Of a DNA stretch of 64,000 nucleotides, positions 24,237 through 39,200 are shown piece after piece. A program made the translations under genes and the position numbers. A model generated the notes under the pieces. It did not search any database. It saw only the letters and a program-made list of their open reading frames with translations, and had not been told where the DNA came from. Numbering within the stretch: the stretch's first letter is position 1; each line of letters opens with the position of its first letter. Source of the DNA: Phoronis australis (taxonomy: Eukaryota; Phoronida; Phoronidae); the NCBI GenBank assembly GCA_002633005.1, contig NMRA01000210.1, positions 22,257-86,256 on the forward strand. The letters are read 5' to 3'.

Positions 24237-27200
24237 ATGTATGTATGTTTGTTTGTATGTATGTATGTATGTATGTATGTATGTATATATATCTATCTAT
24301 TGGTGGGCTTTACTGTTTACTGGTTCATGTCCAGTCAACGCATACGGGAGCACACGCTCTGGGTGATTTAAATACGAGCACTCATAAACGTGGATGTACA
24401 TTTGCAAACACAATTACACATGTATAATTTGATATGGCATATCCTTCCAGGCATTGAAGTACGCGAGAGGTTTTTTGGCTATTGGCTTAAAGAAGGGTGA
24501 CGTCATATGCTTGAGTGGATTGACCAATTCTGATTGGCTGTTTCTTTACTTTGCAGCTGCCTATATTGGACTCGTTATTGTTGTTGTAAGTATAGAATAT
24601 TCTTTGTTATTTGGCAACGGAACATAGCTTTGCTATCGCCATCGTTTGCTTATACTCCGATAGTCGCTATCTGCTAGCGACTCAGCTTTTTAATACAATT
24701 TATATCGTACATGTATACATGTGAAAATACCGACCATTGCATTCGCATTGAAATTCGCTATTTTATTCCATATGCATTGAATCTGTCGAAGGAAATACGG
24801 CCATGTAATAAAGTTTTCCGTATTCACCTCACACACTACTTCAGCAGTGACCTCTGACATGGAAAATTCAAAAGGTAGGTCACTGTGTACTCGGCGTCGT
24901 TAGCTGGTTCGATCACCAAACTTTCGGACAATAGTTTAAAGTAATGCGATTATAGCAGTGTAAATAACGCTCATTATACAACGAGGTCTCAGTCGTAACA
25001 TCTGGAACAGGACTGTTGATTATATGACAGTTCTGTCTCAGTTCTCATTTGCTAAATATTGTATCGTCTGCAACTCAGGCGCCGACCCCTCGGTAACTAC
25101 TATACCAAATATTGTTGTTATTTAACTGTTTTCAGGAGATGTTACAAGTTCAATGAAAAGTTAACTTTGTTTTCATCTTCGTTATAATCTCTTTTCAGAT
25201 AATAAATCGTAACATTTAAATCTGTTTCTTTTACTAGAGAAAACTTGCAGCCTAACACGCAAGTACATACATATAGGATGTGATCCGCCACGTGAACAGT
25301 CTGAGTGGTGTATTTAAAAAATCTGCGGAAAAATGAAAGAAATTTAGGAATTCGATGCGTATCGACCGAGACCGCGGAATAATGTCTCGTGGGATATTAC
25401 TTCATGTACGCCTCTCTCGGTACGTTTTGTGTAGGTATGCGGGAAAGTACACTGTAGATCTAATACGCATTCGACGGCAGAGGTGTATTTCACGGTTGGT
25501 GAACAGTCTTCTGGTAAATTCGCGTGCAATACAGCAAATTTTGATTAGGCTCGTTTATTTTACTGTTTCTATTTCCAGAAGCTAGGAAACGGGAATACTA
25601 AGAAATTCATCGAAGCTTAAACGGCACACCGCTGCTCAACTGATCATTTAATGTTTCAATTTCTATATTCCCGGATGGATTGTTACTAATTTTCCACGAA
25701 CTTCTAATATAATTGAACAATTCGTTGTTTCAACTGATATATTTCAGAATCTGAAAATTCTTGTTAACGACACGACACTTGTCGTTAACAATCTTTATCC
25801 ATTCCGGTCGTGTCGTGTTTTGCGTTACGGAAAACGTGCTCCCCAAGTACAGCAAAATCTGAAAATTCGTGTAAATTTATCATGAAATAAAACTTTACTA
25901 GTTATTCAACATCACATAAAATCTTGCCGGGTCAGCTACGCTCGACATATATATGACGTCATACATGTACAACAATACGCCAAAGCACATGGCAACAACA
26001 TATCGCCGTGATGCAATTAAGTTCACAGACATGGGATAAACAGGTTATCCTACATACATTACATTACTACTGTCATATTCATATCCTATCAATAATCCAT
26101 TTCATCTGAGAATGTCCTAACTGAGACCGAAAGCTTCGATCTCGCTCATGGGGACATTCCCAGATGAAATGACTTCTTGTCAGAATATGGCATATACATG
26201 TATACAGGTATGTATGAATTTCGTGCCAGAGGAAACAATGTGTGGACAATCTTCCTTGGATTGCCCTGGATTACGCCAGTCACGCCATTTTACGTTTACA
26301 GTTCATAAGCAAAATACCTGAAAGCCACACTTTTTCTGTTAATCACTAAACATACCACTTGGACGGTGTTTATCGGCCATTTCCGGACAACTTCGTCTCG
26401 TGTAGCCGACCTAATCATGACTCATCAAGCTCGTTCAATGTGGATTTTTCTTAAGAATATAGGGCATGAGCGTAAAAGTGCGCATGTATTAGTTGTGTTG
26501 AATCGATTAAAATTTTGCAAAATATCTTAAAACCCGCAAAAATACCTCTCATAAACAAGCCTTTCGTTTTGTTAACTGTTTAATTTTCCAAATTATTTCA
26601 GGCGCCTTTCGTTGGCAAATATGAAAGTACGTACGGCTTAGTTTCTGCCAAGGTTTGTACACATTTTCTATTTATGTGAGAGTATGTGTGACTTTCTTAG
26701 ATTAAATCGTCTTTGCGAGTGTTCATTTCCCTACTCCTGCTGTAATACACATCATTTAGTTTCATTTGAAGTTGTTCCCAGTCTCGAATCACGTGGTCAT
26801 CGACGCCAGGATCCACAGAGAAAGACTTTTCTTTCTAAGTTCCCAAAACTTTCACAGGACTTATTGCGTGACTTATTGCATTAGCTGGTACATGTACGTT
26901 GTTTTAGTTGTCGTCCGTCAGGAGAAAATAAATGCCCACGTGTCTCAGTGCTGACGGTTTGCTTTAAAAAAGCCTTATAATAAAATCAAGCATAATCACT
27001 GAGGAAAACCCGTGTGCTTATATATGGACAATAGCAGCAAAAAGACACTTATATTTTATCACTCCAACTTGAAAGCAATCATTAAAAACATATTCCCCAA
27101 CATCTAACACGAGTTTTCACTTGATAACCTACGAAAACTGGAGGAGATAACCTTCATACAGAAATATTTCTCCCCCTCTCTCCCCCCTCTCTCCGCTTCC

Positions 27201-30200
27201 CTCTCTCTCTCTCTTTCTCTCTCTCTTTCTTACACTCTTTCCCTCTCTCTCTCTCACTCTCCCTCACACAAACGTACAGTGTACCGCTCGAAAGCTTACG
27301 GCTTTCGTACAACCAGTTCAAAGAAGGAGAGTAGGCTCTCCATTCATCACCAATGAGTGTGTAAGGTCACCGCATCTATATGAGAAGAAGGTGCAAGTTC
27401 AGGGTACAGTTCAGTAACTCTAGGACCTCGCTAAACAGCAATACTCAAGATTACGCATAGGCGGCGCACCATAGAGGGCTGGGGGGAGCTATAGCCCCCA
27501 CTTTTTTCAGTGCGCCGCCGCCCATGGTCTGTGTGCGGTGCACCACAGGAGAGCTAGAGAGCTATAGCCCCACTTTTTCAGTGCTGCATGCGCCGCCCAT
27601 GTTACGTGAGATGTTGTCGCGTATTTTGAATGAGAACACATGATTTTGGCTAGATTTCTCTAGCCGTGAGACATCTACTGAACTCTACCTAATTCTGTTA
27701 GTTTGCGTGCTCCGCGCAGGTACGGCTCTTTTCACGAACAGCTTTTGATGTCGCCTGAAATCGCTCGAACCAACAATAATACGAACATCCTCGATTTTCA
27801 GTGAATCCTTTGATGCCATTTAACACTGTTAATGTTCCAATTTCTGCCCTTGAGAGTGCCAACCTGGTATTTAATCAATCTCTGAAATGCCGGACTCACT
27901 AATTCCGCATCTCGCCCTCTGAAGAAGGTTTACTTGTCCTGCCATATTGGTGCTTGTGCATAGCCTTATGGCCACAAGTCAAGATCTGTTGTCGTGACGT
28001 CAGATGAGTCATCATCTGTGTAACCCTTAACGTTTCGTGGTTTGGTTTACCATGATTGGCTTCTCATTACTCATACTCACCATTCAATTATGTTGGGTTC
28101 CACTGATTGACCTTTTCTCCTTGATGAGTACCCCCGAGAGGTCAGCTGTTAGGAATATCTTCATCTTCATCATTCGCTTGCTTCAGCTTTCCTTTAGTTT
28201 TTTTTACTCGCTATTAGTGTAAAATATGATTAAAATTTTTAACTTGTGTATGCCCAGTATGAACACCAAAGTTTCATTGGATTACCTGTGAAACCCGTTA
28301 CAGCTTAAATACGACATTTTTGAAGTTTTTTGAGGGCATTGTGCCTAAAAGCTGTCAACATCATCCGGCAATAAAACCCGGCTGGCCATCCATGGTTCAA
28401 TTTTTATTCATGGTAAGGAAAAGTGAACAAGCGACAATCAGTTTCTTTTCTCACTAACGTCCATTACTTGGATGAAATAAAGTTCACATGTAAACCCCTC
28501 AGATGAAATCGTTTAAAATTTCCAATGAGAATATGTTGCTGAGTAAACAGGATTCTTATATGAAAGTTACCTTATTCTTAAAATAACCTGTCCCACCGTA
28601 TCGGGAACGGAGACAGATCATAAGCAAAAAGGGAAGCTTGTTATAGCTTTCAAGTTTCGATATGTTTTTGGAAAGACTGAAAGACAAGACGTAATTAATC
28701 TATTTTTGTCTAGAAAAATTTCTTATTTATCGACTGTGTATTAAAAGCACGACTTCCAATTTGACATACTTTAAAACGGAAGTCTTAAAGTATTTCAAAA
28801 TTAAAAAATACTTATTTTACGATTATCTAAAATCCGAAGGTTTTAATAACAGATGGGCCCCTATGGTACTTTTATTTTGAGGCGGTTTATTTTTGAGTTG
28901 TGAATGACCCCCACCATAATTGTGCATATGGGTATGAATGTGGGTATGAATGATTTCTCTTCAGTTCACGTGTCTGCAAAAAGTATTTTATGTTTAATTA
29001 TAAAAAGATGCTTAGCTGACAAACACGTTTGGTCTGTCACCTAATGATTCTTAGGAAAGTTACTGCTAGAGTTTTTACTGTCTACCAGAGGATAGAAAAG
29101 AAAGGCGTAAAGCGTTTCCAAATTATGCATATGAGATTGACTGATTCGGATTACCAGACAGTTCGATCTACACAAAACTGATGCTTTTTAGATTCCCTGA
29201 CCACTCAAATGCTCCTTTTGTAGCGAATGGCCAGGGAAGTCATCATCCGGCGACTACGAGCGTTATGTACGACATACAATACTCTCGCGATTAGCGTGTT
29301 ATCTTTAAGTGAACCCTTTGGTTCAGTCACGGTTACTGTGTGTGCTCCTCAAAAACGTCCATGCATTTTTACGCATTCTACTGATGTTAATTCCGAAACA
29401 GTTTTGTTGACATGAGATACCCGTCACCATGGGAAATAAAATCCCCAATGCAACGAAGGGCATGAACAGTACTTAGCTGTCGCTCCTACATGTACTATTT
29501 TGCCTGCATTAAAAAGGCTACGGAAATAGTGCGTCCACCAATGAAACTCCCAATTAAGTATCTCTACACTTGGCTAGAAACCATCTGAATTAAACTTTTT
29601 AATGTTCATCTAAATAGGCAGAAGTTCGTCTCGTTATTGTTGGACCGCGGGATTGCAACGAAGTAAGCAAGGTGGTCAGCAAGTTGTTCTTTGAAGAACC
29701 GTTAAAATATGGGTGAGTTGTCATAACTCTGTTACGAAGAAATTGACTTAATTTTCAACAGTTCTGTTTTTATTAAATAATAATTTCGATTTCTGTGGAG
29801 AATGTAATTGATTTCACCCCAATTTGCAAAAAAATTACACTTTCTAGTCCCACAAAATTCTGAAGATTAGTCACAAAATGTACCACGAACGGCAGGTGAC
29901 TAGTTTAGAAGTTTTGTTTGTTTCCGCAACTGGCATCACGTTGATTCTGACTCGGATGAATCTTCTGGTCACATGATGCAACTTATAATCTGCGACGTGG
30001 CTGTGGCCGAAGTTGGTTGTTCGAGCAAAACGTTGCGATGTGCAATGTCGTATTTCTTAACACACCGGCAGAGTATTGATTGTTTACTTTTTAGTTTCGA
30101 GCAAAAATGTGGAACGTTAGTGCAGTGAATTCAAACTGTTCTTACTGCTGTTGGTATAAAATGTAGCGTTGCCTTTAAAGGGAGCTGCACACGATACAGC

Positions 30201-33200
30201 ATCGGTAGCCGCACATACCCTGTACTCGGTGCCCAGCGGTGACCGCATATTGTGCCGCGCGGTTTCTAACTTTGAGTTCTTTATTGGCCACGTGTCCTGC
30301 TGCAACCACTTATGTTACAATTTTGCGCCATAAAAAACGTGAATTATAATCCTCCCGACAAAAATCTTGCTGTGCGACCTTAAGAGAGCAGCGATCCGAG
30401 AAGCACCGTGTGCGGGCAACTGCAGAAATTGAGCGCTGCAGTTGCCGCGTCGTATGCGATGTTTTTCATGTCTTCATTGTCTTGTAGTCACAGAGTGGAG
30501 TTTATCTATTGTCAAAGTGGGGACTTTGCCGATGATGCAGACATGCGCGAAAGGTAAGTTTCATTTCCGTGAAGTGTCGGACCTACGCTCAAGTAGTGTT
30601 CAGTTAATACGTGTTTAGTTGGATAGTTTAAAATGAACTTACGCTATAAGCGTCCTATATTCACTAGCGACATCTGGCAGACATAGTACGTTTTACTTCC
30701 GGCAAGTACGTCGTCTGCTAATCATGGTCGGCTGTTGTGTTGTTGGGTGCTCGGCCAAAAAGGTGAAATGTAGAGGATTGAGCTTTTGTAATTTTCTCAG
30801 TACGTGAGCTCTGAATCCCAAACTGTCCGGAGTAAATATATGATAATGTGTGCAAGCAGACAACAAAACCAGTCAGCACTGAAGTTTGAATTTACATGAA
30901 CAGTAGCATTGCCCAAAGTACTCACGATACATGAGTTCTACTATTGGAAGACTTTGAAAAGTGTTTTAATGACGAAATTATTATTCTTCGTTGTGCTGGA
31001 CAGTGAAATAGGTGCAAGAATTTTCCGTCACAATACACTAATCCGAAGCTGAGTTTGCTATGCTCAGAGGGCGGCACCTTCTCTAGGATATTACGCTAGA
31101 AGATGTCGGATTGGCGAATCTGTTGTATGTAATCCGTGATTCGATTTAACGAGAGCACATGGTGTACATGAATTTTTAAACTAGGTGCATGTCATTCCTT
31201 GCTTTCGCTTATTATGTTATCTGCAGAACGTTCATTAGTTGTCTGTAAGGAACTCGTACTTCACTGCTATAAACAATGTTAAATCTTAAAAGAATGCAGG
31301 TGGTCCGATATCCTTTTCCTTTCCCTTGAGATGGGTTCAGGCCAGACAGTTGAGTTTTCAATGGTCTCGCGAATGTTTCTTTCACAACGTTAGAGTCTAT
31401 TAGTTTGAGCAATTTCTGTACAATTTACGAAACGGGCCTGCAGCGGACTCACGCTACACTGCTATAAACAAGTGCATGCGGTCTGATATCTTTTTCGTTT
31501 CACACGAGATGTTCTCAGGTCACACAGCCGAGCTTCTTGAACGAAAAAACTGAGTGAAACAATTTTCGAGTCTGATTGTATTTTTTAAGAAAATGACAAA
31601 TTAGTATATTTTTACCTAAATTAATTTTTATTCAAGATGCAAATAGATGGCGTGATTTTTTCAATTTCCATTTTTAAACGATTTTTAGAAAGATAAAATC
31701 ACTCGCAACGTTAGACGTAGCCGGCGCTGACGTGTCTGACGACGATTTCCAAAGAGCTTTGGACAGTGTCTCACCCGATGACCCTTACGTGTTACTAACG
31801 ACAAGCGTAAGTAGTTCGACATGGGGAGTTGCAGTCTCGTGTTATCTCCAGATTGCATGAAACACTCAGTTCTGTTCGTCAGTAAACGTAGTTGCAAGAA
31901 ATTTCACGATTTTCCCTCGAATTCAGCACTAAACATACACGTACATGTATGTAGTGTTTTTCTCTCTGACTTACTAAGGATGCGAATACTTGAATTTCCT
32001 CACACCGATTGTCACCTTTCAACGGCACATGTTTTGAGGATTGTTCATGTCTTACACAATTTGCAAGCGTTACGTTTCTTACAGAGACGATGATATCTGG
32101 TACATACTTGGATTATTAGTAGACGTATGTCAGAAAATAAACTTCTTCAGCACCACCCAAGAGCGGTTTAAGTCATATTCTGTGAGCTTTGAACAATTTG
32201 TTTCTCTCTCTCCCTCGACCAGGGCTCTACTGGTTTACCAAAACTAGTGACACATAGGCATAGCACCATGTGTAACATGGGGAAGTTCAACTTTAGTTTT
32301 GAGTGTCCAGGCAAGCAAGCATCATCTGAGGTACAGTATGAATTCCGTCACCATTATCCATTCACAAATGTATACGGCTAGGTGTTATGACGCACAAACA
32401 GGACTGTTCATACATTGCCTTTTTCAAAATCAGTTTTCTGGTCGTACCTTGTCGGCTAAGCGTATTAAATGTATGCTTTAAATCACTAGTCCACTATTTA
32501 CGTATATCACGGACGCTATATAATGACCAGATTTGACAAACTTTGGATTATTATATCTCAGAAATGGCTTTTTGGATTTATCTGAAACTTTTAGACACCA
32601 TAAATTATGCACTTTGTTCCAACATACTGTTGGCAGTTGTTTATATTTTTTCGCAAGAAGAGCCTTCAGGATATACAGTGTAAGGCTTTTAGGATTTTTA
32701 TGAAAACAAATCCAAAGTGGTATCAAACGAAAACGAAATGATAATTTAGAAGACCAAATAGCGTTTTTGAGATTTCATCTGGTACATTTATGGCATATAT
32801 GAAACTTTACCAGTCGCCGAAATCTCAACATTGTCGATTAATTAATTGATGAAAACTTGTTCTTGGTAAATATAATCTATACACGCCATTAAATTGTTAG
32901 TTACTTCAATACTCACTCGTAATGGCAACTGAATTTGCATCGTGTATCTATCTTAATTACAGTGCTGTAGTTGTAAAGTTAGAGGTAAGTAGGCGACCAA
33001 AGCACATCATATCGCCATGAACGCTGAATTTTAAAGGTACATTGAACTCCCAGAACCTGACTCACAAACATGTAGGCCTCCTTTTTGACTGAGGGTAGGC
33101 GCTACATTAAAAAGCAATAAGCTGCCTCCCGTTCAGTAACGCTAGGACCTCGCTAAAAAGCAAGACTTCGCGAGATTATGTGAGAAATTGCCGTGTATTT

Positions 33201-36200
33201 TAATTGAGAACACGTGACTTTGACTAGGTTTTAGCTATGTCCTAGCGTAGGTCCTAGCGTCTACTTAACACACGCCTGGTTGGCTGCGCCTACTTGCGCC
33301 TACGCCCCACTACAGCACTGCAGTTAATTATCACTAATTTTGTAAGCCAGATTTCAATAGGAGTCAAGCTAAGGCAGTTGACCTAGGTCAACAGTGCATT
33401 GCAAGTTACATGTACTGTGAGACACGCGCCGCGAACACTGATATGACTACGAAACGGAGTATAGAAATCGGATACCAAGCTATACAGAGTCCTTGAATAC
33501 GTTTGTATGTGTTGCAGAATCCAGGAATAATAGCTACACTGAGCATATGGGGAGACCCTATGGTTACTATCTGGTTCATTGGAGTCGGAACATATTATAA
33601 AAAAAGAGTAAAAATCATATTTCTTCCGGGCGACGAACAAGACGACACTTGGGATCTCGAGAGAGATATTTTGCAAATATTGGAAAAAGAAAGGTGAGTG
33701 CGGTATTCCTTTTCAATATTTTGACCCCATTTTACCCCTGAAAACGGTTGCTTTGTAGTCGAAACTTTGTCAGTGGCATATTCCAGCGTTCTTCTTTCTG
33801 TTGTGTTTGCAGAGTTAAATCTAAATTTCGTTTGCCACTTTTCACTTCAGGCAATCTTAAAGTTATTGGGGTGAAGCAATAGGAGTGGGAGGGGGACAGG
33901 AAGTGGCCGTGGTGAGAGGGAAGGGGAGAGGCAGGGAGAGAGGGGGACCTTGGTTTGGATATCACAATTTGCAGGTAACAAAGACACTTGACAAGCAACA
34001 TTTTATTGCAGTAGTAGTAGTAGTAATACACTTTATTCACTTTAAGTCAAAAACCAAAAAATACAGTTGATACAGATTTACGCTTATGGAGACTCCGTGA
34101 AGGACCCGAGAGGTCCGCTGACCACGGAGCCAGTAGACACTAAAACCTCAAGAGTCACCTTAAATTGAACGATTAACAAAATTTAAGCTACAATATTAGT
34201 TATCATTATATAAAAGAACCTTAATTATTAAATGGTTAACACCACAAATGAAATAAGTAGGACACGGGGGTCGCCCTATGTATAGTAGGAATTTTGCCTT
34301 CAAAGACGCCTCCAGCTCCAACTGATGCTCTCGTTCTCTAGACATTCAATTGTGTAACGAGGCGTAATTGCCCATCATAAACATGGTTGTATACAGTGGG
34401 AGTGACAAAATAGTTTTAGTTTCCATTTAGAAATTTTTTAAATTGCACATTACAGTAGTTCGTTCAAGTGGTTAGGTTTTTGGATTTTGAAAATCGGACA
34501 AGAAATGTGACTTAGAAGGTATTCCACAACCAGTTTTTGCTTCATTATTTCTGCTTGGCGCGCAGCATAATGAGCCAGTTCACGAGGTCGTGAACCGACA
34601 TTTGCAAATTGAAGAAGCCAAGTATCCTTGCATAATTCTGGGCATACCCATCCCAACGAAGTGCTTTCTGCTTTCAGCCCATACAGTATGTTAAAAAAGG
34701 AATCTTTATTATTGAGCTACATTTGGTATATACACGTAAAATAACAAAATCATCGCATTGAATTGGAAAGCTAACTAAAAAGAGTTACCTTCTTGCTTTC
34801 CCACGACCGTCAAAGACACGAGTCTGTTTCCTCAACCCATCCACATGGGCACCGTTCGGAAACGGCATCGGCATTGTGCGGGAGCAGCGTGGGCATCGTG
34901 CAGGCACAACATAGGCATCGTACGAGAACAGCATGGGCATCGTGCGTGCACAGCATGGGTATCGTGCGGAAACAGCATGGAAATCGTGCGGGCGCCGCAT
35001 GGGCATGGTGCTGGCACAGCATAGGCATGGTGCGGGCACATCATAGGCATCGTGCGGGCGCAGCATTGTTATCGGGCTGACACAGCGTGGGCATCGTGCG
35101 GACACAGCTTTGGACGCCGTGCAATATTTCGTCCAATGATGGTTCCATCTAAATGAACAATGTAATGTCATGTAAAAGGTCACTCAAACTCAATTAGGGT
35201 TTTGGATTTTTCCACACCTTGATTCATCAAATTATTTCAGGGAATTTAAAATTACAGACCTTCGGAATAACGGCCCTTCGAAGTGCAGGTTCCTAGAGGT
35301 ATAGACTATTCGAAGTCACTGAAATGACCTTTTCATGTCATTTTCGTACTACCGGCCCTTCTTACTTTTAAGCACTTTGGAGTCACTTCGGGTTGAAAAC
35401 CCTTCTGAGTAAAGACCTTGACCTCCCTGCAGTATTGCTGTTACCAATGCACCATGCGCATTTCAACGGTTGTCGTTTGTTTCCTTATAGATGCACGCAG
35501 TGTTTCATGTGGCCTCTTCACTATATTACCATTGCCAACTGTCCCAACATTGATAAGTACGACTTGAGTTGCATGAGATTAGGTAAGAACATTCAAGTCG
35601 CGTTCGAAGCTCAGGGGAAGGGCATCTAGAGGGTCTCCTATCTCTTATTCGGCAACTTTGGAGGAATGATAGATCCACTCCTCTAGTTATGATCCTGTTT
35701 TAGCACCTAAGTGTAACAGGTGTCACGTGTCACAAGCGTTCTACTGTGAACACTTTGTGGCAATTGTATTCTATTTCGGACACCATTTTACGTTTTGCTG
35801 TGCGTTCCAACTTGAACAGCAGCAGTCCAATAACTAGAACACATAGTTTGCTGCGCTTTTAGAACTCTATGACTGTGTTCACAAGTGTAACATTTTTGTG
35901 TTCTATTTTGTGTTCTATTTTGTGAGATAAAGGAGAACACATAAGTTTAGAGTGTGGACTTTTCACCATGTCGCATTTGACTAGTTGACATTATGTTTCC
36001 CGCAGACATGTAAACGGATAAAATTTGTTCAATAGAGCTCACGTGCTCAAGTATTGAATTGTTATTGAACTAAAACGCTTCTGCTGATTGGGGTGAGATT
36101 TTGAACATCATGAAAAAGGTCTGTTGCGTCTTGCCGTCTGATGTCTAATTCTCTGCTTTTACACGTGCAGGTCAGCTAAGTGCTCAAAAATGCTCTCCTG

Positions 36201-39200
36201 AACTGTTTGACAGATTGTTCAAGATCTTCCCAGACCTCCTGGTAAGACATTTGCTTTTCTTGTATATTGGTCATTTTCACAAAAGACGTCGCTTTAGTCG
36301 GTTGGCGACTAGTACACGCAGTGTTGGCTTACGCAGTAAACGGTACATTGGTAGTTTGCTTACGCGCTGAGCTTTCTGTATCCTTGGCGATTACACTTGA
36401 CAATGCGCCTATGGAGGAGAGTGAAAACCTGAGCTACTTGTACATGTATGCGCATGCGTGCCACCGTTAGCAATTGCTTTGGATTTTCTTTTTCTATTCG
36501 ATGTACATGTAAACACAATTTGGCTTTAATCTTGTGAATCAAAACGTTATCTTGGATAGTTGCAGTGGTCAGCGATTCAAAAAATAGTGTGAGTAATTCG
36601 TGGAAATGGATCGATTTATAAAGTCCGTTTCCAATATTTACTGACGAGGTTGTGTTTTTCACGAAAATACTGACGTGTGGGAAATTCTGCTTCTGAGTGA
36701 CTCAATGAACAGGGGGCCCTGCCAAAACGGTACCAGTTCTAATTTACAGTAATTTAAAGAATGCTTTCCAAATAATGCTCAATATTTTTGTTTGTTTTAC
36801 ATCGCTTACGATACCTCTTCTTAGGAAATCAATAACTAGGTACACGTTCAGGCACCGTGTCGCTTCTCTTAATCAAATGTCAACTGGAAACGACGTTTTG
36901 AATTCTAGGGAAGAAATTTCACTCCAGCGCTGAGAAGAAAGCATGCAGTTGACATGACCATTGTAGTTCAATGGCAACATGAAATAAATTCATTGCAATG
37001 TTTAGAATGCCGTTGTCGTCACTTCTCTGGAAAAGCTTGTTCTCACATCGTGCTGGTAGCCTTTGGCCAGCACATTCCTGTTCCACTCCCCCTTCTGTGT
37101 CACGTAGTCCCAATCTTATAATTTGAGGTAGGCAGCCTTTCTTCTAACCCTTGAATAATTCTGCTACACGAAAATTCACTCCAACATCATCTTTATAAGT
37201 CCTTGTCGGTGCGTGATCGTTCAGGTATCTAACATAATTTATGATTCATTTGCAGCATGTTTATGGATGCACCGAGACTCAGGCCATTGGCTGCACAACG
37301 AAAGATTATCCCGATAGAGAAACGCGCATAGAAACGGTGGGGCACGCGCCGCCGTTTTACGAGGTAGGTTGAGTTAGATTCCAATGCCCTGAGATCAAAG
37401 TAGCGTGACTTTCTTGGAAAGTGTTATGATGACGACGACAACGACGACGGTGATGGCATATGATGCTGATGACAATGATGATGACAACGATGATGATGAC
37501 GACAACGGCGACGACGACGACAACATCTGGAAATGTTTGGTAGGATTAGTGGACAAACAACTTGCCAAATATTCGAAAGGAGGCTGAACTTTGTAATGAT
37601 TTCAGTCTCAAACTCATTAGTTAATTGTGGTCATCATAACTGTCCCTCTTTTCGTCACTCCAATATATACCATATAAAAAATTTAAATTATTCATTTTTT
37701 ATTCAATCTGTAAATCCAGTTTGATAATACTCTTTAATTTAAGGTAACTTAATTTAATCTATTTATCTTAATTTATTCAATTTAGTTTTTTGCTGTAGAG
37801 GACTGCTGTATATTAGCCTTTGGCTAAAGCATGTTTTATATCTATTGCATTTTATCCTCTATAAATAATGTTTTTATTATTATTTTTATATTTAACGCAC
37901 GAAACTCTTACCTGGGAGCCTGAACTACAACCAAACACAGACCATCCTCACTACAGGAAATGTAGAGCTGGCGTGTAAGTTGGTCGCCATGAGACCACTG
38001 CACTGTAGTATGAAAAACTGGATCTTAAATAACACATTTAACCATCAGCAACTCAGATTTATTTCTATAAGCTCTTAAGGCTGCATTTTGCCCGGTTTAG
38101 TTGCACTAAAAACGAAAACTGCATGGGCGCACCCAGTCCAAATTTTTTAGAATGGGGACCATTTACTAAGATTCACGGGGTTAGGTTCAGAGCTATGAAT
38201 TGTGCATTAGCCGAATTTTGGTAGTTCCTGCCTTTTTAGTGGACTTCGGTCCTGTTTTCTACATTTTTCGGAGTTTTGGCGGAACCTTTTCTCACTTTGC
38301 TAAATGAAAGAGCCTCCCTTGGGTGCGCCCATGAATTGAATACATCTTCTTCTTTATAAATCCGGAGGCCTAATACTCCTAACCCTAACTTTAGTCTATT
38401 TCCGTAACCAACAAGAACGTCGAAACCAGCAGCGGCTCATTTTAAAAAACACTTTGAAGTTTATTGGGGTTGCCAACCCACTGACAAAAATTGCGAAGTC
38501 GAAAATGGCCTGTTACACGTACCTGAATTACCGGCTCCCTCAGAAACAATTCTAGCTGAGTCATGGTTATCTTTCAAAATCCCAAATTGCTTCGGGGGCT
38601 AAGATTTCAACATTGACAAATCAACAAGGTGAAATACAACTTCAGATAATATATACCATATATTTGACTCGGACAGACATGTGTGAACATGTTTTGCCGT
38701 CTTCAGATCAAAGTGATAGGAGATGACGGTCAAGTGGTTGCGATCGATACACCAGGCGAGATATGTGTAAAGGGCTGGGCACACATGCACAGCTACTGGA
38801 ACGATCCCGAACTGACCCAGAAAGCATTCATAAATGGATGGTATCACACTGGGTAAGCTATTGAATATTCTTGTTAGTTCTTTACTTTAAAATTACATTC
38901 AAGCTCATTGATTTGATGTAATTTAATTGTCAAACACTTAAATTAAAAATATGGAAGGTGATTTTTGTGATAAACGTTCAAAATGTCAAGTCTTAGTCCA
39001 GCTCCTATAAAAACTCAAGCCCTCTTGCGGGGTTTAAATTAGCGCAAATCCAGCTTTGCATACAATCACTGCACTACCAGAAAATGAAGAGAATTAAAGA
39101 TGATGTTGTTGTAGTAAACAAGTGCTCCGTGTGAACATAGTACTTTACGACTTTAATGACATAATAAGGAAATAATTTAAACACACTTCAAGCCAATTTC

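Larger units (their letters stand above)
16845..31930 (+). repeat. Segmental duplication, copy 1 (compared part)
   Basis: Direct-orientation match to about 49120-63230. The left edge is near GTGTGGTTTAGGTACCTTG (about 16842) against GTGTAGTTTATGTACCTTG (about 49123). Matched landmarks: 17281/52022 (TTACTCTCAGCTATGGAGAC), 19111/53045, 20342/54190, 23748/55373, 26602/58376, 30488/61471 and 31689/62961. The offset drops from about 32.3 to 31.3 kb through copy-specific insertions. The rest of gene 1 (to 45328) presumably belongs to the same unit, but its partner lies beyond the window. Confidence 0.93.

Noticed and set aside
24191-24427. Open frame beginning with MYVCVCVCVC
   Set aside because: It is a translation of the TG/TATG microsatellite in an intron.
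34785-35183. Four overlapping Cys/His-rich open frames on both strands
   Set aside because: All are readings of the 22-bp minisatellite; the unit has no stop in several frames. No start context, splice sites or family match.
37405-37587. Asp-rich open frame
   Set aside because: It is the GAC/GAT microsatellite in an intron.
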